This document shows positions 12,815-14,531 of a stretch of 14,531 nucleotides of DNA, one piece after another. Position 1 is the first letter of the stretch. The number at the start of each line of letters is the position of its first letter. The notes under the pieces are model-generated. The model was not told the origin of the DNA, did no database searches, and was given only the letters and a program-made list of their open reading frames with translations. Origin of the DNA: an uncultured Selenomonadales bacterium (GTDB taxonomy: Bacteria; Bacillota; Negativicutes; Selenomonadales; Selenomonadaceae); the NCBI GenBank assembly GCA_947167555.1, contig CAMVIO010000026.1, forward strand, positions 1 through 14,531. Reading direction: 5' to 3'. Position numbers and translations under genes: made by a program.

Positions 12815-12828
12815 ATTTTCCGGGAAAG
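12815..12828. promoter_or_regulatory. Imperfect palindrome resembling a Noc-binding site
   Basis: ATTTTCCGGGAAAG agrees with the B. subtilis Noc site ATTTCCCGGGAAAT at 12 of 14 positions. It lies between the divergent porin and ilvD promoters. A simple operator or chance is just as possible. Confidence 0.25.
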
Positions 12829-12884
12829 ATATGTGTACTATCGTAACAAGGAAATGAAAAGCGGATGTTTTTTCCCATTTTTTG

Positions 12885-12893
12885 TGATATGAT
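12885..12893 (+). promoter_or_regulatory. Extended -10 promoter element of ilvD
   Basis: TGATATGAT is an extended -10 (TATGAT, one mismatch) 59 nt before the ilvD start. No good -35 is seen at the usual distance. The leader contains a small stem, CATCC / GGATG at 12905-12919. No T-box or leader-peptide attenuator is visible, although both are common for branched-chain amino acid genes. Confidence 0.5.
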
Positions 12894-12951
12894 AAAAAGG
12901 CATTCATCCCATAAGGATGGATAAGATTAGACGAACAAGGGGAGAATGAAA

Positions 12952-14531
12952 ATGAAAAGTGACGTCGTAAAGAAAGGGCCGACGCGCTGCGCGCACCGGT
13001 CATTGTTCTACGCCCTCGGCTTCGGGCCGGAGGAACTCGAAAAGCCGTTGATCGGCATTTGCAATTCGTTCAATGAAGTCATTCCGGGACACATGCACCT
13101 TCGGGAGATTACCGAGGCGGCGAAGCTCGGCGTTGCTGCGGCGGGCGGCACGCCGATGGAGTTCCCGGCCATCGGCGTCTGCGACGGCATCGCCATGGGA
13201 CATACGGGCATGAAATTCTCGCTGGCGAGCCGCGAGCTGATCGCCGACTCCATCGAGGCGGTGGCGACGGCCAGCGGCTTCGACGGCCTCGTCCTGATCC
13301 CGAACTGCGACAAGGTCGTGCCCGGCATGCTGATGGCGGCGGCGCGGCTCAATATCCCGTCGGTGGTCGTCAGCGGCGGCGCGATGCTCGCCGGCCGCTT
13401 CCACGGGCAGGACGTCAGCGTCAGCCAGTGCTTCGAGGCGGCGGGCAAATTCGCGGCGGGCAAGATCAGCGCCGAGGAAATGGCGGACCTTGAGGCCCAC
13501 GCCTGCCCGAGCTGCGGCTCCTGCGCGGGACTTTTCACCGCGAACACGATGAACTCCCTGACCGAAGCTCTCGGCATGGGGCTGCCGGGCAACGGCACGA
13601 TTCCCGCCGCCCACACCGGCGCGCGCCGTCTGCTGGCGAAACGCGCGGGCGCGGTGGTCATGGATTTGGTGAAAAAGAATATCTGTCCGAGGGACATCAT
13701 GACCCGCGAGGCGTTCGAGAATGCGATCACGACGGACATGGGCATCGGCGGCTCGTCGAATACGGTGCTGCATTTGACGGCCATCGCCCATGAGGCGGGC
13801 ATCGAGATTCCCGCGCCGCTCTTCGACGAGATCAGCCGCCGCACGCCGTATATCACGAAGCTCAGCCCGGGCGGCAAGCACCATATGCAGGACCTGGACG
13901 AGGCGGGCGGCATTTCCGCCGTCATGCATGAGCTGTCGAAGAAAAATCTGCTGCACCTCGACGCGCTGACCGTCACGGGCAAGCTCGGCGACCGCATCAA
14001 GGACGCGAAGATCCTGCGCCCCGACGTGATCCGCAGCGTGGACGATCCATACCGCAAGGAGGGCGGCATTGCCATCCTGAAGGGAAATATCTGCCCGGAC
14101 TATGCCGTCGTCAAAGCCTCGGCGGTCAGCGAAGATATGCTCGTCTATGAAGGCAAGGCAAAATGCTACGACTCCGAGACGGCGGCCATCGACGCGATCA
14201 TGGGAGGCGAGATCCACGACGGCGACGTGGTGGTCATCCGCTACGAAGGGCCGAAGGGAGGCCCCGGCATGCAGGAAATGCTGAACCCGACAGCGGCCAT
14301 CACCGGCGCGGGCCTCAAGGTCGGCCTGATTACCGACGGACGCTTCAGCGGCGCCAGCCAGGGCGCCTGCATCGGCCATATCTCGCCGGAGGCGATGGAG
14401 GGCGGCCCGATTGCGCTGATCCAGGACGGCGACGTCATTTCCATCGACATCCCGAACCGCAAGCTGGAACTCAAGATCAGCGACGACGAAATGGCAAAGC
14501 GCAAAGCGGCATGGAAGAAGCCCGAGCCGAA
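12952..14531 (+). CDS. ilvD: Dihydroxy-acid dehydratase, partial (3' end beyond window)
   Basis: Converts 2,3-dihydroxy-isovalerate and -methylvalerate to the 2-keto acids in valine, leucine and isoleucine synthesis, using an iron-sulfur cluster. 526 codons are visible of a usual 550-560, so only the last few dozen residues are missing. Seen: CNSFNEVIPGHMHL at 37-50, CDGIAMGHTGM at 77-87, NCDKVVPGM at 118-126 (C119 a cluster ligand), ACPSCGSCAGLFTANTMN at 184-201, IRYEGPKGGPGMQEML near the 420s and TDGRFSGAS beyond it. The ATG at 12952 follows AAGGGGAG by 7 nt; another in-frame ATG at 12946 lies too near the ribosome site. Probably the first gene of a biosynthetic operon that continues to the right. 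Confidence 0.96.
   Translation, partial: MKSDVVKKGPTRCAHRSLFYALGFGPEELEKPLIGICNSFNEVIPGHMHLREITEAAKLGVAAAGGTPMEFPAIGVCDGIAMGHTGMKFSLASRELIADSIEAVATASGFDGLVLIPNCDKVVPGMLMAAARLNIPSVVVSGGAMLAGRFHGQDVSVSQCFEAAGKFAAGKISAEEMADLEAHACPSCGSCAGLFTANTMNSLTEALGMGLPGNGTIPAAHTGARRLLAKRAGAVVMDLVKKNICPRDIMTREAFENAITTDMGIGGSSNTVLHLTAIAHEAGIEIPAPLFDEISRRTPYITKLSPGGKHHMQDLDEAGGISAVMHELSKKNLLHLDALTVTGKLGDRIKDAKILRPDVIRSVDDPYRKEGGIAILKGNICPDYAVVKASAVSEDMLVYEGKAKCYDSETAAIDAIMGGEIHDGDVVVIRYEGPKGGPGMQEMLNPTAAITGAGLKVGLITDGRFSGASQGACIGHISPEAMEGGPIALIQDGDVISIDIPNRKLELKISDDEMAKRKAAWKKPEP

Noticed and set aside
13000..14379. Long minus-strand frame of 459 codons opposite ilvD
   Set aside because: ilvD is unmistakable on the other strand; high-GC codon use creates long antisense frames. 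The translation is rich in R, H, A and D without domains.
1..14531. CRISPR array, tRNA or rRNA genes, prophage
   Set aside because: No regularly spaced short repeats, no tRNA cloverleaf or rRNA signature, and no phage genes were seen on either strand.

Overview
The window is a GC-rich stretch of chromosome, most likely from a motile anaerobe of the Negativicutes (Selenomonas-type, diderm Firmicutes). The best evidence is the OmpM-type outer-membrane porin, with a signal peptide, one N-terminal SLH domain, a short coiled coil and a beta-barrel ending in Phe. This architecture is typical of Negativicutes. Strong AGGAGG-type ribosome binding sites, a TTG start, flagellar stator genes and parS sites of Firmicutes type fit that reading. 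The genus is inference.

Layout, left to right. (1) Minus strand, 1-3991: motA and motB (flagellar stator) overlap by signals and end at a hairpin terminator. They are followed by nnr (NAD(P)HX repair) and a larA-family lactate racemase gene that runs off the left edge. (2) 3992-4289: divergent control region with a dyad and a structured motA leader. (3) 4290-5180: a LysR-type regulator and its terminator. (4) 5181-7504: the unusual part. Two perfect parS sites sit in a repeated 35-bp unit. The second also opens a direct repeat of about 275-290 bp, present at 5401-5674 and 7130-7421, which flanks a convergent PAS-GGDEF gene. Each repeat copy holds what looks like the same small structured RNA gene with a strong terminator. 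The right copy has a very good promoter; the left copy lacks exactly 18 bp that include the -10 box. (5) 7505-9395: pth (peptidyl-tRNA hydrolase), with an 8-nt overlap into a radical SAM gene. (6) 9499-11295: cheR, then a PaaK-like adenylation-domain protein that lacks the ATP-binding loop and the C-terminal lid. (7) 11309-12729: bidirectional terminator and the ompM porin on the minus strand. (8) 12952-end: ilvD (branched-chain amino acid synthesis), cut by the right edge.

How they may work together: motAB, cheR and the GGDEF protein belong to motility, chemotaxis and c-di-GMP signalling, though they are scattered rather than in one operon. The parS sites suggest an origin-proximal position. 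Most of the window is ordinary housekeeping DNA. The candidate for something undescribed is the parS-linked, duplicated small RNA locus at 5181-7504.
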